Assembly: GCA_963831155.1 (NCBI GenBank)
Contig: CAWHOY010000005.1
Span: forward strand, 124,001 to 188,000
DNA from: CAVRXQ01 sp963831155
GTDB lineage: Bacteria; Actinomycetota; Acidimicrobiia; Acidimicrobiales; Bog-793
DNA: 64,000 bases
Direction: 5' to 3'
In this document: positions 43,548-51,363 of the stretch, piece after piece
Layout of the letters: each line of letters opens with the position of its first letter
Position numbering within the stretch: position 1 is the stretch's first letter
Program-made: the position numbers and the translations under genes
The notes under the pieces: generated by a model
What the model saw: only the letters and a program-made list of their open reading frames with translations
What the model was told of the DNA's origin: nothing
The model's database searches: none

Positions 43548-45065
43548 GTGGAGCCGCGTTGGGACTCGGATCCAGGGTCGGCAGCGGGAGAATTGAGCGA
43601 TCGCGCCGGTGACGGCGCGGAGGGGCCGCGCGTTCTCGTCACGGGCGCGACCGGGTACATCGGCGGCCGGCTGGTCCGGCGGCTGCACGGCCAGCGCGCG
43701 CGCCTCCGTTGCCTGGGCCGTGGTCTCCAGCAGCTCGATGAGCGGCGGTGGCCCGGCGTCGAGCTCGTCCGGGGCGACCTCGCCGATGAGAACACGGCGC
43801 GTCGGGCATTAGACGGCGTCGACGTCGCCTATTACTTGGTGCATTCGATGGCGAGCGGTCCGGGCTTCCCAGAACGTGACCGCCAGATCGCCCAGATCTT
43901 CGCGGCCGCGGCGCAGCAGGCCGGCGTCAAACAGATCATCTATCTCGGGGGGCTGGGAGACCAGGCCGAAACCCTCAGCGAGCACTTGACATCGCGCCAT
44001 GAGGTAGGCGGCATCCTCGCCGCCAGCGGGGTGCCGGTGGTCGAGTTCCGCGCCTCGGTCATCGTTGGTTCGGGGTCGTTGAGCTTCGAAGTGATCCGGT
44101 ACTTGACCGAGCGTTTACCGGTCATGATCGCCCCCAGTTGGGTGAACTTCCGCTCCCAACCGATCGGCGTCCGGAACGTCCTCGAGTACCTCATCGAGGC
44201 GCTCGACCATCCCAATGCCGAGGGCATCTACGAGATCGGCGGCCCGGACATCCTCAGCTATCGGCAGTTGATGCTCGGATACGCCAGCATTCGCGGGCTC
44301 CGCCGTCTCATCTTCGTCCTCCCCGTGCCCCATCCCGAATGGAGCAGCCGGTTCATTGGCCTCGTCACGCCAATTCCGTACGCGTCGGTGCGTCCGTTGG
44401 TGGCCAGTCTCCATAACGACATGGTCGTAGAAGACAACCGAGCTCTCCGCGAATTCACGGTCCAGCCGATGGGCTACAAGGCCGCAGTGGAACTCGCGCT
44501 CGCCCGGGTGGCGAGCGACGAGGTCGAGACGACGTGGGCCTCCAGTCTGGGCGGTCTCAGCAGGGATCAGGTCCCGGGCCGTCAGCTCGCGGTGCACGAG
44601 GGCATGCTGTTCGAGCGCCATCGCATGCGTTGTTCGGCATTGCCCGAGGCGGTCTTCGCGGTCGTCTGCGCGCTCGGCGGCGACACCGGATGGCCTGCAG
44701 GCAACAGCCTTTGGCAGCTTCGGGGTCTCATCGACCGAGTCTCGGGCGGGGTGGGCATGCGACGGGGTCGCCGACACCCAACGCAGCTCCGTATCGGCGA
44801 CCCCGTCGACTTCTGGCGGGTCGAGGCGGTCGAGCCACCCCATCTCCTACGACTGCGAGCCGAAATGAAGCTCCCAGGAACTGCCTGGCTGCAGTTCGAG
44901 ATCCTTCCCGACGCAGACGGTTCCCGGATCGAACAGACGGCATTCTTCGACCCGCGCGGTCTTCCCGGGTACCTCTACTGGTACAGCTTGCTGCCATTCC
45001 ACAGGTTCATTTTTCCTGGACTCATCCGAGCGGTTAGTCGGAGTGCGGAGACGAGCGTCCCGTAA
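43548..45065 (+). CDS. SDR-type NAD(P)-binding protein with C-terminal DUF2867 domain
   Basis: The 505-residue protein has an atypical SDR/NmrA-like domain at residues 28-320 starting with VLVTGATGYIGGRLVRRL, followed by the DUF2867 region (about 345-500) with CALGGDTGWPAGNSLWQLRG, RRHPTQLRIGDPVDFWRVEA and FDPRGLPGYLYWYSLLPFH. This two-domain layout is a known actinobacterial and proteobacterial type whose reaction is undefined. The start at GTG 43548 is approximate; about 20 N-terminal residues are low in complexity. It directly follows the IS110 element. Confidence 0.85.
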   Translation: MEPRWDSDPGSAAGELSDRAGDGAEGPRVLVTGATGYIGGRLVRRLHGQRARLRCLGRGLQQLDERRWPGVELVRGDLADENTARRALDGVDVAYYLVHSMASGPGFPERDRQIAQIFAAAAQQAGVKQIIYLGGLGDQAETLSEHLTSRHEVGGILAASGVPVVEFRASVIVGSGSLSFEVIRYLTERLPVMIAPSWVNFRSQPIGVRNVLEYLIEALDHPNAEGIYEIGGPDILSYRQLMLGYASIRGLRRLIFVLPVPHPEWSSRFIGLVTPIPYASVRPLVASLHNDMVVEDNRALREFTVQPMGYKAAVELALARVASDEVETTWASSLGGLSRDQVPGRQLAVHEGMLFERHRMRCSALPEAVFAVVCALGGDTGWPAGNSLWQLRGLIDRVSGGVGMRRGRRHPTQLRIGDPVDFWRVEAVEPPHLLRLRAEMKLPGTAWLQFEILPDADGSRIEQTAFFDPRGLPGYLYWYSLLPFHRFIFPGLIRAVSRSAETSVP

Positions 45066-45449
45066 CGCTTGAGTAACACGGCGAAGAAGTCCCGCCTCTA
45101 ACATCGGGCGCGGACGGTCCGCGTCGCATAACGCGCCTGACTCCCCGCGAAGGCATGATGCCCCAATAAACCCCCCACACTCGCGCACGGGCTATCCCCG
45201 TACGCCGGGTCAGTGACGCGCTAGATCGGGCTGCCAATCAACAACTCGTATTGGATCGCAGTGGGCATCAGTTAATTACTCGTACACTGCCATTGGCAGT
45301 GAGATCGTGTATAGGTGGAAGCACTAGGGGATGGTCACTGGGATCTGAATTGCACGTATGTTTGTGCAGATATATCGCGTCAATTACATGGTTCTGCCCC
45401 GGCAGGCGAACCCACCGGAGCCAAAGGTCTGAACGTGTCACGCGCGCGA
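45066..45449. other. Intergenic region carrying dispersed repeat copy 2
   Basis: There is no gene. It contains the 40-bp dispersed repeat (45208-45250), an adjacent gttaattact sequence, and a short hairpin CACTGCC-ATT-GGCAGTG (45285-45301). The bases from 45208 onward look like mobile or recombinogenic DNA. Confidence 0.4.
45208..45250. repeat. Dispersed 40-bp repeat, copy 2
   Basis: It matches 36802-36841 over almost its whole length, beginning GGTCAGTGACGCGCTAGATC. At 36.8 kb the same sequence interrupts a zinc-finger gene. Confidence 0.75.
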
Positions 45450-45755
45450 CTAGCTGAGTCTCTTTCCGATCTCGTCGAGACCAGACTTTGCAAGATCCTC
45501 AGGTGTCATGACGACGCGGAACTTCACGGTCGCGTCGAAGAGGACAAAGAATGGCTCGGCGATAGCAGGAACGCGTGATGGATCGGCTACATCAACAAAG
45601 AGAAAGGCTCCGCGTTGGCCATTTTGCTCAGTGAAGTAGACGGCGCTCGGCTTGATGTCTTCAAGGATGTGTTGCAAGGTTTCGCCCGCGGTTCCCTTCC
45701 TTACAAGGGAATTGAACGGCTCATTGGGAAGCTCAACTTCGACAAGCATTTGCAT
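45450..45755 (-). CDS. Small ferredoxin-fold-like protein of unknown function
   Basis: ATG 45755 has GGAGGTGATCCCC directly ahead, a very strong ribosome-binding site, and gives 101 residues. The order strand (MQMLVEVELPNEPF), helix (TAGETLQHILEDIKPSAVYF), strand (GQRGAFLFVDVADPSRVPAI) and a helix and strand (FVLFDATVKFRVVMTPEDLA) fits a dimeric alpha/beta-barrel or DUF3303-like protein. Upstream in-frame sequence to 45872 is excluded by the ribosome-binding site. Palindrome copy 6 lies upstream. Confidence 0.7.
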   Translation of the reverse strand: MQMLVEVELPNEPFNSLVRKGTAGETLQHILEDIKPSAVYFTEQNGQRGAFLFVDVADPSRVPAIAEPFFVLFDATVKFRVVMTPEDLAKSGLDEIGKRLS

Positions 45756-45949
45756 GGGGATCACCTCCAGTTGGGCTGGGGCTGAAGCTAGCCGCTGGTC
45801 CAGAAGATCGACAGTGGCGAAGAGTGGCCTGGCTGGATGGGGCATCTCCAAGCCCGCGAACGCGCTCCGCAAGGTTGCTCCCCGGTAATTCGGTTCGATT
45901 CGGCCGCGCCTGCGACTGGGCTCTTGGCGATTAATCGCGAATCGCCTCT

Positions 45950-45977
45950 CTTATATGAGTTCAATTAAACGAGACAG
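45950..45977. repeat. Intergenic palindrome, copy 6
   Basis: ATGAGTTCAATTAAACGAG carries the common right half TTCAATTAAACG, with a degenerate left arm. It lies between two minus-strand genes. Confidence 0.6.
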
Positions 45978-45999
45978 CGCCGCTGCCGAGCAAGAACAG

Positions 46000-46479
46000 T
46001 CAGGTCGTCGCGCGTCGAGCGACGTGGTCGCGAATAAAGGTGAGCAGAACGATGTGCTTGGCGGTGTCGTGCTCCATGAGTTCAACAAGCAACGGTGAAA
46101 GGCTTGTGTCACGCGATACTCGTAGCTCCTCTCTCAGCGCCTGCAGCTGTTCTTGATCCGTGAGTTCGGCGTTTAGGAACTGGGAAGTCGCTTCCTCGAG
46201 AGCCTGAGAGGGCGGCCCGTCGGGCAGATTAGGCAATGCCCCGGGCTCGTGATACCAGCCGAAGTCATTGTCGAACGTAGTGACGATCTCCTGGAGGAGG
46301 CGGTGGTGGCGCTCTTCGTCCTCGACTACGAGGTTCATTAGATAGCGCGCTGCCGCTGGCGTGTCGGGCGCGGTCGCCAGTTCCCGGTACTTGGAGATCA
46401 GGTGGCTTTCCGAAGAGACATGCTCCGCGAGGTGACGGCGAAGCTCCTCGACGCCCCTCGTCTCATTTGGTGGTGTCAC
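46000..46479 (-). CDS. Ferritin-like (rubrerythrin-type) protein, second copy
   Basis: The 159-residue protein is a shorter paralogue of the one at 29392-29982. Shared blocks are HVSSESHLISKYRELA, ARYLMNLVVEDEERHHRLLQ and LLVELMEHDTAKHIVLL, again with Glu-x-x-His-type metal-ligand pairs on four helices. It ends soon after the last block, supporting the idea that the other copy's Arg-rich tail is extra. It is likely a diiron stress protein; the partner is not visible. Confidence 0.68.
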   Translation of the reverse strand: MTPPNETRGVEELRRHLAEHVSSESHLISKYRELATAPDTPAAARYLMNLVVEDEERHHRLLQEIVTTFDNDFGWYHEPGALPNLPDGPPSQALEEATSQFLNAELTDQEQLQALREELRVSRDTSLSPLLVELMEHDTAKHIVLLTFIRDHVARRATT

Positions 46480-46567
46480 AGGTCCTCTTTCCAGGGTTCG
46501 CCACGGCGGCAGTGACGACCGCCGAATGACAAATTAGCCCTGCCTGATCGACTGACAGCTTGATCAA

Positions 46568-46598
46568 ACCGCTTAATTCAGTTCTATTAAACGCTGAG
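46568..46598. repeat. Intergenic palindrome, copy 7
   Basis: GCTTAATTCAGTTCTATTAA is followed by ACGC. TTAAT and ATTAA pair, with the conserved ACGC at the right. It lies just upstream of the ferritin-like gene. Confidence 0.6.
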
Positions 46599-46633
46599 TT
46601 CAGTGGTTGGCACGTTGAGATCCAGGATTCCCC

Positions 46634-47233
46634 CTAACTAAACGTCCCGACCTCAGTTACGACAAGCTCGCCGCCACCAATCCGACTGGCTGCAACCGCT
46701 TGGCACGAAAACGTCAGCGTGCCCGCGGAACCGGTCGTCAACGTGACGGTGGCTAAGAGATCACTCACCGCGTCAGGAGTATTCGTGACGCTCGGCGCAA
46801 GGGGGCCGGTCATTCTGGTGCCGGCGCTCTGCTCTGCGAACATGCAGTCGACCGGGGCAAGGCCAAGGTCAACCTCCGATTGGACATTGAGCGAAACCGA
46901 GACGAGATAGTTCGTGTTCGCGTCTACCGCGAGAGTCGCGAGCGTCGTGGACGAACTCGTCGAGAGGGTGTAGTCGCCGATCGCGACCGCGCTCGTCGCG
47001 CTCGGTCCCGGCTGCTCGTTCGTGCCGTCGGTGCCGTTGGTACCGGGCGCTCCCGGAAGGCCTTTCGGTCCACGAGGACCACGCGGTCCCCTGGGACCGC
47101 GCACGATAACGACCTTCTTCGCGGTCGAGTGGTGTGGTGTCTGCGCGGCCGACGCGGGGAGCTCAACAGCGAGGAGCCCTTCGACGAGACCGAGCACAAG
47201 GGCGACGCTCAGAACGATGCGCTTCAACTCCAA
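46634..47233 (-). CDS. Secreted collagen-like protein 1
   Basis: The 199-residue protein starts with a signal peptide (RIVLSVALVLGLVEGLLAV). After VVIVR comes a collagen-like Gly-X-Y stretch: GPRGPRGPRGPKGLPGAPG then GTNGTDGTN, interrupted by EQP. The remaining 130 residues form a Ser/Thr/Val-rich beta domain with two cysteines (DCMF, FSCQ). Short bacterial collagen tracts usually mediate trimerisation of surface proteins. It is a tandem paralogue of the next gene. No anchor motif is visible. Confidence 0.75.
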   Translation of the reverse strand: MELKRIVLSVALVLGLVEGLLAVELPASAAQTPHHSTAKKVVIVRGPRGPRGPRGPKGLPGAPGTNGTDGTNEQPGPSATSAVAIGDYTLSTSSSTTLATLAVDANTNYLVSVSLNVQSEVDLGLAPVDCMFAEQSAGTRMTGPLAPSVTNTPDAVSDLLATVTLTTGSAGTLTFSCQAVAASRIGGGELVVTEVGTFS

Positions 47234-47259
47234 CTCCTTTCACTTCGCACGACAAGGAC

Positions 47260-47871
47260 TTATGACTGACTAAGCGTCCCGACCTCAGTGGCGGTGAGCG
47301 CGCCGGTACCGCTGGTGAGCTGATCGGCTTCAAACGCGATGCACGACAGCGTCAGCGTGCTTGCTGTGGAACCCACCGCCACCGTGGCGATGGCTGAGAG
47401 ATCGGTCACCGCGCCAGGAGCATTCACGACGTACGGCCTGATTTCGCCCCCGATGGTGGCGTTGGTAGTTGCGAGAGGGCAGTCGACCTCGCCGTTGCCC
47501 GACATGGCGTCGTTCTCGATAGGGACTGACGCCGAGATGAGGTAGTCCGTGTTCGCGTTCAACGTGAGCGTCGTGAGCGTCGCGTACGAACCCATTGTGA
47601 TGCTGATGCCGTTGAGGGTGCTGGTTGTTTCGGTCGCGCTCGGTCCCGTTTGACCGTTGGTGCCGTTGGTGCCCTTGGTGCCGGGCGCTCCCGGACGGCC
47701 TTTCGGACCACGAGGACCACGCGGTCCCCTGGGACCGCGCACGATAACGACCTTCTTCGCGGTCGAGTGGTGTGGTGTCTTCGCAGCCGAAGCCGGGAGT
47801 TCGATAGCGAGAAGCCCTCCTGTGAGACCGAGCACGAGGGCGACGCTTAGGACAATGCGTTTCACTTCCAA
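47260..47871 (-). CDS. Secreted collagen-like protein 2
   Basis: The 203-residue protein is nearly identical to its neighbour over the first 60 residues (signal peptide, VVIVR, GPRGPRGPRGPKGRPGAPG), with an unbroken Gly-X-Y run of about 11 triplets. The C-terminal beta domain is more divergent, with two cysteines (VDCPL, LSCIAF). The two genes are 26 bases apart on the same strand, so they form a duplicated pair and probably one transcript. The Gly-Pro-Arg codons create a near-perfect DNA palindrome (CGCGGTCCC-CT-GGGACCGCG) in both. Confidence 0.75.
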   Translation of the reverse strand: MEVKRIVLSVALVLGLTGGLLAIELPASAAKTPHHSTAKKVVIVRGPRGPRGPRGPKGRPGAPGTKGTNGTNGQTGPSATETTSTLNGISITMGSYATLTTLTLNANTDYLISASVPIENDAMSGNGEVDCPLATTNATIGGEIRPYVVNAPGAVTDLSAIATVAVGSTASTLTLSCIAFEADQLTSGTGALTATEVGTLSQS

Positions 47872-47984
47872 CTCCTTTCACTCGGTGTGGCCGAAGCGTA
47901 GGAGGGAAACGAAAACGCCGCTCTCACCCTGTGGCGGGGGCCATGCCCCACATCACGCTGAGGAAAATAAAGCGCGATGCCCGA

Positions 47985-48020
47985 TAAATCTGTCCAAGTA
48001 ATTGAGACCAATTACGCATG
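47985..48020. repeat. Intergenic palindrome, copy 8
   Basis: GTAATTG-AGAC-CAATTAC is a perfect 7-bp-arm palindrome followed by GC. GTCCAAGTAATTG at its left is shared with copy 4. It lies upstream of the collagen-like pair. Confidence 0.7.
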
Positions 48021-48144
48021 TTGTCGCGGCCGTGCTTCACGTAGCGGGCACCTGTCCTCGGACCTGGACTGCTGGCGGCAGCGTGTGTAGCGCTCGCCAT
48101 CGGTGCGCCCGCAGTGCTGGTCGCGTTGGACTGCGAAGCGCCCC

Positions 48145-48302
48145 GCCGGGTTCGCTCGTGTCCAACACGCGCGGTCGAGTCGGGTCATTCGCTCAGCTGA
48201 CGCCCTAGTGTCGTTCCCGTTTGCTTTGGATTATGAGACGAATCATGGGATGCAACGAGGAGATCCGTACCAATGTCGAGGCGGCGACCGGAATCGAACC
48301 GC
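48145..48302. repeat. Att-like direct repeat A with tRNA-Cys 3' end remnant
   Basis: About 150 bases here match 55758-55905 next to the intact tRNA-Cys gene, including gtgtccaacacgcgcg, cattcgctcagctgacgccc and aacgaggagatccgta. The match ends inside the T-arm of the tRNA (48279-48302, ggcggcgaccggaatcgaac). A 6-base insertion (atggga) and scattered substitutions separate the copies. It looks like the left junction of DNA inserted at the tRNA. Confidence 0.75.
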
Positions 48303-48317
48303 TCACGCACATGACGA

Positions 48318-49298
48318 TTAGCTCGTTCTGCGGCGACCAGATGACTTCGACCTGCTCATTGGCTGCCTTCTAGATCCAGACTCGCCAATTTCGGCGGGAT
48401 ACTCGCCGGAAGCGAGCACCCTCATTAGCGACTCCGACCAGTCGCGCCAAATTGGCAAGAACTGAGACCCTGTGACGTGATTCGGTGTCCTCCGTCGCAG
48501 CGACTCGAGATCTTCTTCAATACTGCTGAACACTTGGTGAGTCTGCACGGTGAGAACTCGCTCATTCTCTTGATCGAGCTCAGTCCATTGAAAAAGAGCA
48601 TTGACAATTCGAAGCAGCACAGGCCAATCGGGAAATGTTCGCGGAGCCGAGCCAAGGAATGCTGCAAGAGCTGACCCGTCCGCGAGCGAAAAGTAGAGAC
48701 GATTACCTAGTTGCTTCGAGTTCAGCACTCCGGCCTGCGAAAGGGAGTCGCACGCTTCTGCCACGTTTCTCTTTGCGTAGTTCGTCTGCGTCGCAAGCAT
48801 TGCCGCTGTTGAGCGCTCGTGCGTAAAGAGCAAGTATCGGAGTACTTCAGTTCTAGCGCTCAATCCGAAAATTGAACGCATGCGCAAATAAATCATAGAG
48901 CGCTCAGAAAGGGGGCGCAGCACGGATCGTCCAGTGACTGTGTAGTTGCGGTCCGCAGTTGCGTACGGCCACCTCGCAGAGCCAGAGAAACGGTTCACTG
49001 TTGCGGAAAACTCACCCCACGAATCGGTCTGTTCGGATTGGTTGTCGCTTAACAGGTGGCGAAGTCGAACTGCCGATACATGTCGCCAATTGCGAACACA
49101 CCAGTCGATTGCTTCATCGCGCAACCGCGGTTCGGTAGCGATAACGGATGGCGAAAACACAATCAACGGTTCTGGATCGATCGCCCAACGTTGGTGGGTT
49201 CTTGGCCAACCGGAAACGCCCAACTCTGACCAGATACCCCAATAGAAATTGTGAATCTCACGACGAAGCGACTGGATGATCTCGCTAACCGAGGTCAT
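48318..49298 (-). CDS. Winged-helix protein paired with a nucleotidyltransferase
   Basis: ATG 49298 overlaps the upstream gene's TGA by four bases and has GGAGG ahead; the protein has 326 residues. A central winged helix-turn-helix is visible at about 150-220: RTEVLRYLLFTHERSTAAML, NYAKRNVAEACDSLSQAGVL, NSKQLGNRLYFSL. The flanking N-terminal (EIIQSLRREIHNFYWGIWSE) and C-terminal helical parts are not recognised. In such pairs the HTH protein is usually the regulator or antitoxin for the nucleotidyltransferase, and it is the best candidate to bind the phased palindromes upstream. Confidence 0.6.
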   Translation of the reverse strand: MTSVSEIIQSLRREIHNFYWGIWSELGVSGWPRTHQRWAIDPEPLIVFSPSVIATEPRLRDEAIDWCVRNWRHVSAVRLRHLLSDNQSEQTDSWGEFSATVNRFSGSARWPYATADRNYTVTGRSVLRPLSERSMIYLRMRSIFGLSARTEVLRYLLFTHERSTAAMLATQTNYAKRNVAEACDSLSQAGVLNSKQLGNRLYFSLADGSALAAFLGSAPRTFPDWPVLLRIVNALFQWTELDQENERVLTVQTHQVFSSIEEDLESLRRRTPNHVTGSQFLPIWRDWSESLMRVLASGEYPAEIGESGSRRQPMSRSKSSGRRRTS

Positions 49299-49867
49299 CG
49301 TCGGACACCTCCTCCGAGACTTGCTAGACACTTGATCAGCTCACCTCGAAAAGCCTCCGACGGATCGTGCGTTACCGTCCACCTGGCGGCGAACAACAAC
49401 TCGTCACGCGTCGGCTCCAGTGTCTGTAAGTCGTTGTAATGCTTGTCGTTCGGACCGCGGTCGACGGCGGCGTACAACTTGAAGCAGATCTGGTCCTGTC
49501 GGGAGGGAAGGTGGCGGCATAACCCGCCGTACCTCCTTGTCGCTAGGCGCTTCTCCCAATCTTCAGGGAGGCCAAAGTCCATGAGCGACGAGGGACCGGT
49601 GTTCAGCCAGCGATCACCCAATCCGAGTGCCTCTCCCACCTGCCGAGCTGCCCCTTCTAGCGGCTCTGGCAACGCGTCGAGCTTGCGGAACGTTTCGCCC
49701 TGCAACAAGGCGATGATGTCAAGGTCTCCAGTGGGGCGGGCGATGAGCCCGAGCAGCAGGAGTCCGCTCCCACCCACCGCGAGCAGCTCATACGGCGTGC
49801 TTCGCTCCTGAAGCACGGCCCCAAGCGTTTCCAAGGCTTCCTCTAGCTGCTCATGCTGGAATTCCAT
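49295..49867 (-). CDS. Nucleotidyltransferase-fold protein (DUF6036/AbiEii-like), possible toxin
   Basis: From ATG 49867 the protein has 190 residues. LLAVGGSGLLLLGLIARPTG then DLDIIAL gives the GGS and DxD of the MNT/AbiEii nucleotidyltransferase fold (Gly32, Gly33, Ser34, Asp48, Asp50). QDQICFKLYAAVDRGPNDKH with YNDL and LEPTRDELLFAARW matches the C-terminal helical half of DUF6036-type proteins. Related enzymes (AbiEii, MenT) act as toxins that modify tRNA or other targets, paired with a DNA-binding antitoxin. Here the enzyme gene comes first. The transcript is probably leaderless. Confidence 0.7.
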   Translation of the reverse strand: MEFQHEQLEEALETLGAVLQERSTPYELLAVGGSGLLLLGLIARPTGDLDIIALLQGETFRKLDALPEPLEGAARQVGEALGLGDRWLNTGPSSLMDFGLPEDWEKRLATRRYGGLCRHLPSRQDQICFKLYAAVDRGPNDKHYNDLQTLEPTRDELLFAARWTVTHDPSEAFRGELIKCLASLGGGVRR

Positions 49868-49941
49868 CGGCGAGCATTCTAAATGCTCGAAACGAGCATG
49901 TAAAGCGCTCGAACCGAGCATCGTATGTGCTCGACGAGTCA
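49861..49941 (-). promoter_or_regulatory. Promoter with four 22-bp-phased operator palindromes
   Basis: On the minus strand, TTTACA (49904-49899) and TAGAAT (49881-49876) are exactly 17 bases apart and the ATG follows nine bases later. The spacer is filled by the palindrome ATGCTCG-AAA-CGAGCAT (49883-49899). Further sites lie 22 bases away on each side: GCGCTCGAACCGAGCAT (49905-49921), a weaker TGTGCTCGACGAGTC (from 49926) and a half-site ending CGAGCAT at 49877. Phasing by two helical turns suggests cooperative repression. Confidence 0.8.
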
Positions 49942-50057
49942 GCTTTCTGTGCTCTGAACCCCGTCCCGCTATCCCGATGTTCCCGGTCGATTATGGGACG
50001 CGAGCTTTTGCCATCTCTATGGTCAAGATTTCCAAGGCCGCTGAGCTGGGCGTTTGG

Positions 50058-50098
50058 AGGCGGCGAGCGGAATCGAACCGCTGTAGAGGGCTTTGCAG
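50058..50098. repeat. Partial tRNA-Cys copy (att-like scar B)
   Basis: Bases aggcggcgagcggaatcgaa to gggctttgcag match the 3' half of the tRNA-Cys gene from anticodon loop to acceptor end. T-stem bases differ from the intact gene in a compensated way (agcgg/ccgct against accgg/ccggt). The extent is exactly that used as an att core by tyrosine recombinases. An associated gattatgggacg motif upstream is shared with the other two copies. Confidence 0.75.
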
Positions 50099-50354
50099 AG
50101 CCACAAAAACGGTCCAGACCATCCTCCGGGTCCAGCAACGTCACTCTCATCAGCCAGTTTGTCCAGACAGTCCACGCTGTCCCGTCCAATTGCGCGTGGA
50201 TTATGGGACAAATTATGGGACGCAAGGCGCTTCCACAGGCGCGCTACCTCAACCGGTCGCACGGACGATCCGAGGGGTGTTATCCGGTGGACGCTGGTGC
50301 GACACTCCCTGATTGGGAGAGACCTCAGCCCTTGTCGTAGAACTGGAGGCAAAT
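50099..50354. other. Sequence after att-like scar B
   Basis: No gene is convincing. A plus-strand frame reads SNCAWIMGQIMGRKALPQ, produced by the repeated motif attatggga (50202-50221), which recurs near both other tRNA-like copies. It could be the last codons of a lost integrase. Confidence 0.35.
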
Positions 50355-50873
50355 ATGGACATCACCCAGTTGATCCTCGATGACCATTACGAGCAGCGCC
50401 GGCTGTTTGCGATCCTGGAGGAGCTAGACAGCACCGATACCGTGAGATTGACCGAGTTGTGGGCGCGATTATCCACGTTCCTCGAGATCCACGCGGCAAC
50501 CGAAGAAAGCGTCTTCTACCCGGCGCTTCTCAAGGCGGGACTCCGCAGCGGCCATACCAAAAGCGCAGAGGGGGAGACCCTGGACGCCATAAAGGATCAC
50601 AACGAGATCCGCGACGCGATCGCGGAGGTCGTGCAATACGAGGTGGGTGCTCCCGGTTGGCGCAAGGCGGTAGCTGCAGTAAATCGGGCCAACGGTGACC
50701 ACATGGCCGAGGAGGAACGCGAAGGTCTCACCGACTTCCGACAGACGGCCAGTGTTCAGCAGCGCCACGATTTGGCAGTGGAATTCATCGGCCTCGAGGC
50801 ACGCAACTACCGGGGAGTTAAGCCGCTCGACCGGGACCCCGCGACGTACGTTCGCGACGCCGAGAGTGCCTGA
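50355..50873 (+). CDS. Hemerythrin HHE-domain protein
   Basis: ATG 50355 is nine bases after GGAGG; the protein has 172 residues. The HHE cation-binding domain occupies residues 1-130: LILDDHYEQRRLFAIL, FLEIHAATEESVFYPALL, AIKDHNEIRDAIAEV and NGDHMAEEEREGL supply the His and Glu ligands for a diiron site. Such single-domain proteins store or sense O2, NO or iron. The C-terminal 40 residues are unassigned. It is the first gene right of att scar B. Confidence 0.9.
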   Translation: MDITQLILDDHYEQRRLFAILEELDSTDTVRLTELWARLSTFLEIHAATEESVFYPALLKAGLRSGHTKSAEGETLDAIKDHNEIRDAIAEVVQYEVGAPGWRKAVAAVNRANGDHMAEEEREGLTDFRQTASVQQRHDLAVEFIGLEARNYRGVKPLDRDPATYVRDAESA

Positions 50874-51363
50874 ATCCAGATCGTCCTGAACTTGGCAGCG
50901 ACGGACGTGCCAACCGGGTTGCGGTAGGAAAGCCAGGCGCGGTGGAGGCGTGTTCTCTTAACCGGTGGAGTCTCTCCAGCGAAGGTCGCAAGAACCCACT
51001 AACGAGACTTTTGTAAACAGCCCTGAGTAATATTGTGAGCAGCGCGTAGGTGGAGCGAGTAGCCGTCAACTCCGCGTGACTACTAGGTAGAGGCTGCGCG
51101 GATAGACGAGCGGTGAGCGATCCGGCTTCTCCCGATCCGTCGAACTGGTCGGGGCACATCATCAACGCGGCGATAGTTCTGGGTTCGCGACTGCTGCCAC
51201 CTACCGGCACATGGGTGACGCGCGCCCCCGTCTACACCGGTTCGGATTATTGGGATACGTATGCGGGACTTAGAGTGAATATGCGGCAGCGTCTCGGTTG
51301 TGTTTCGCCGTGATGAACTGCGATACTCCCCGTGACACAGGGAAAAGACACAGGGGGTGCGAA
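50874..51363. other. Intergenic gap
   Basis: No recognised gene. A plus-strand frame from GTG 51113 reads SDPASPDPSNWSGHIINAAI and on for 66 residues, without a family or strong ribosome-binding site. The rest shows nothing. Confidence 0.3.

Noticed and set aside
32105..48020. Integron attC sites between small cassette-like genes
   Set aside because: Genes lie in both orientations, no integron integrase is visible, and the palindromes lack the paired RYYYAAC/GTTRRRY core sites of attC.
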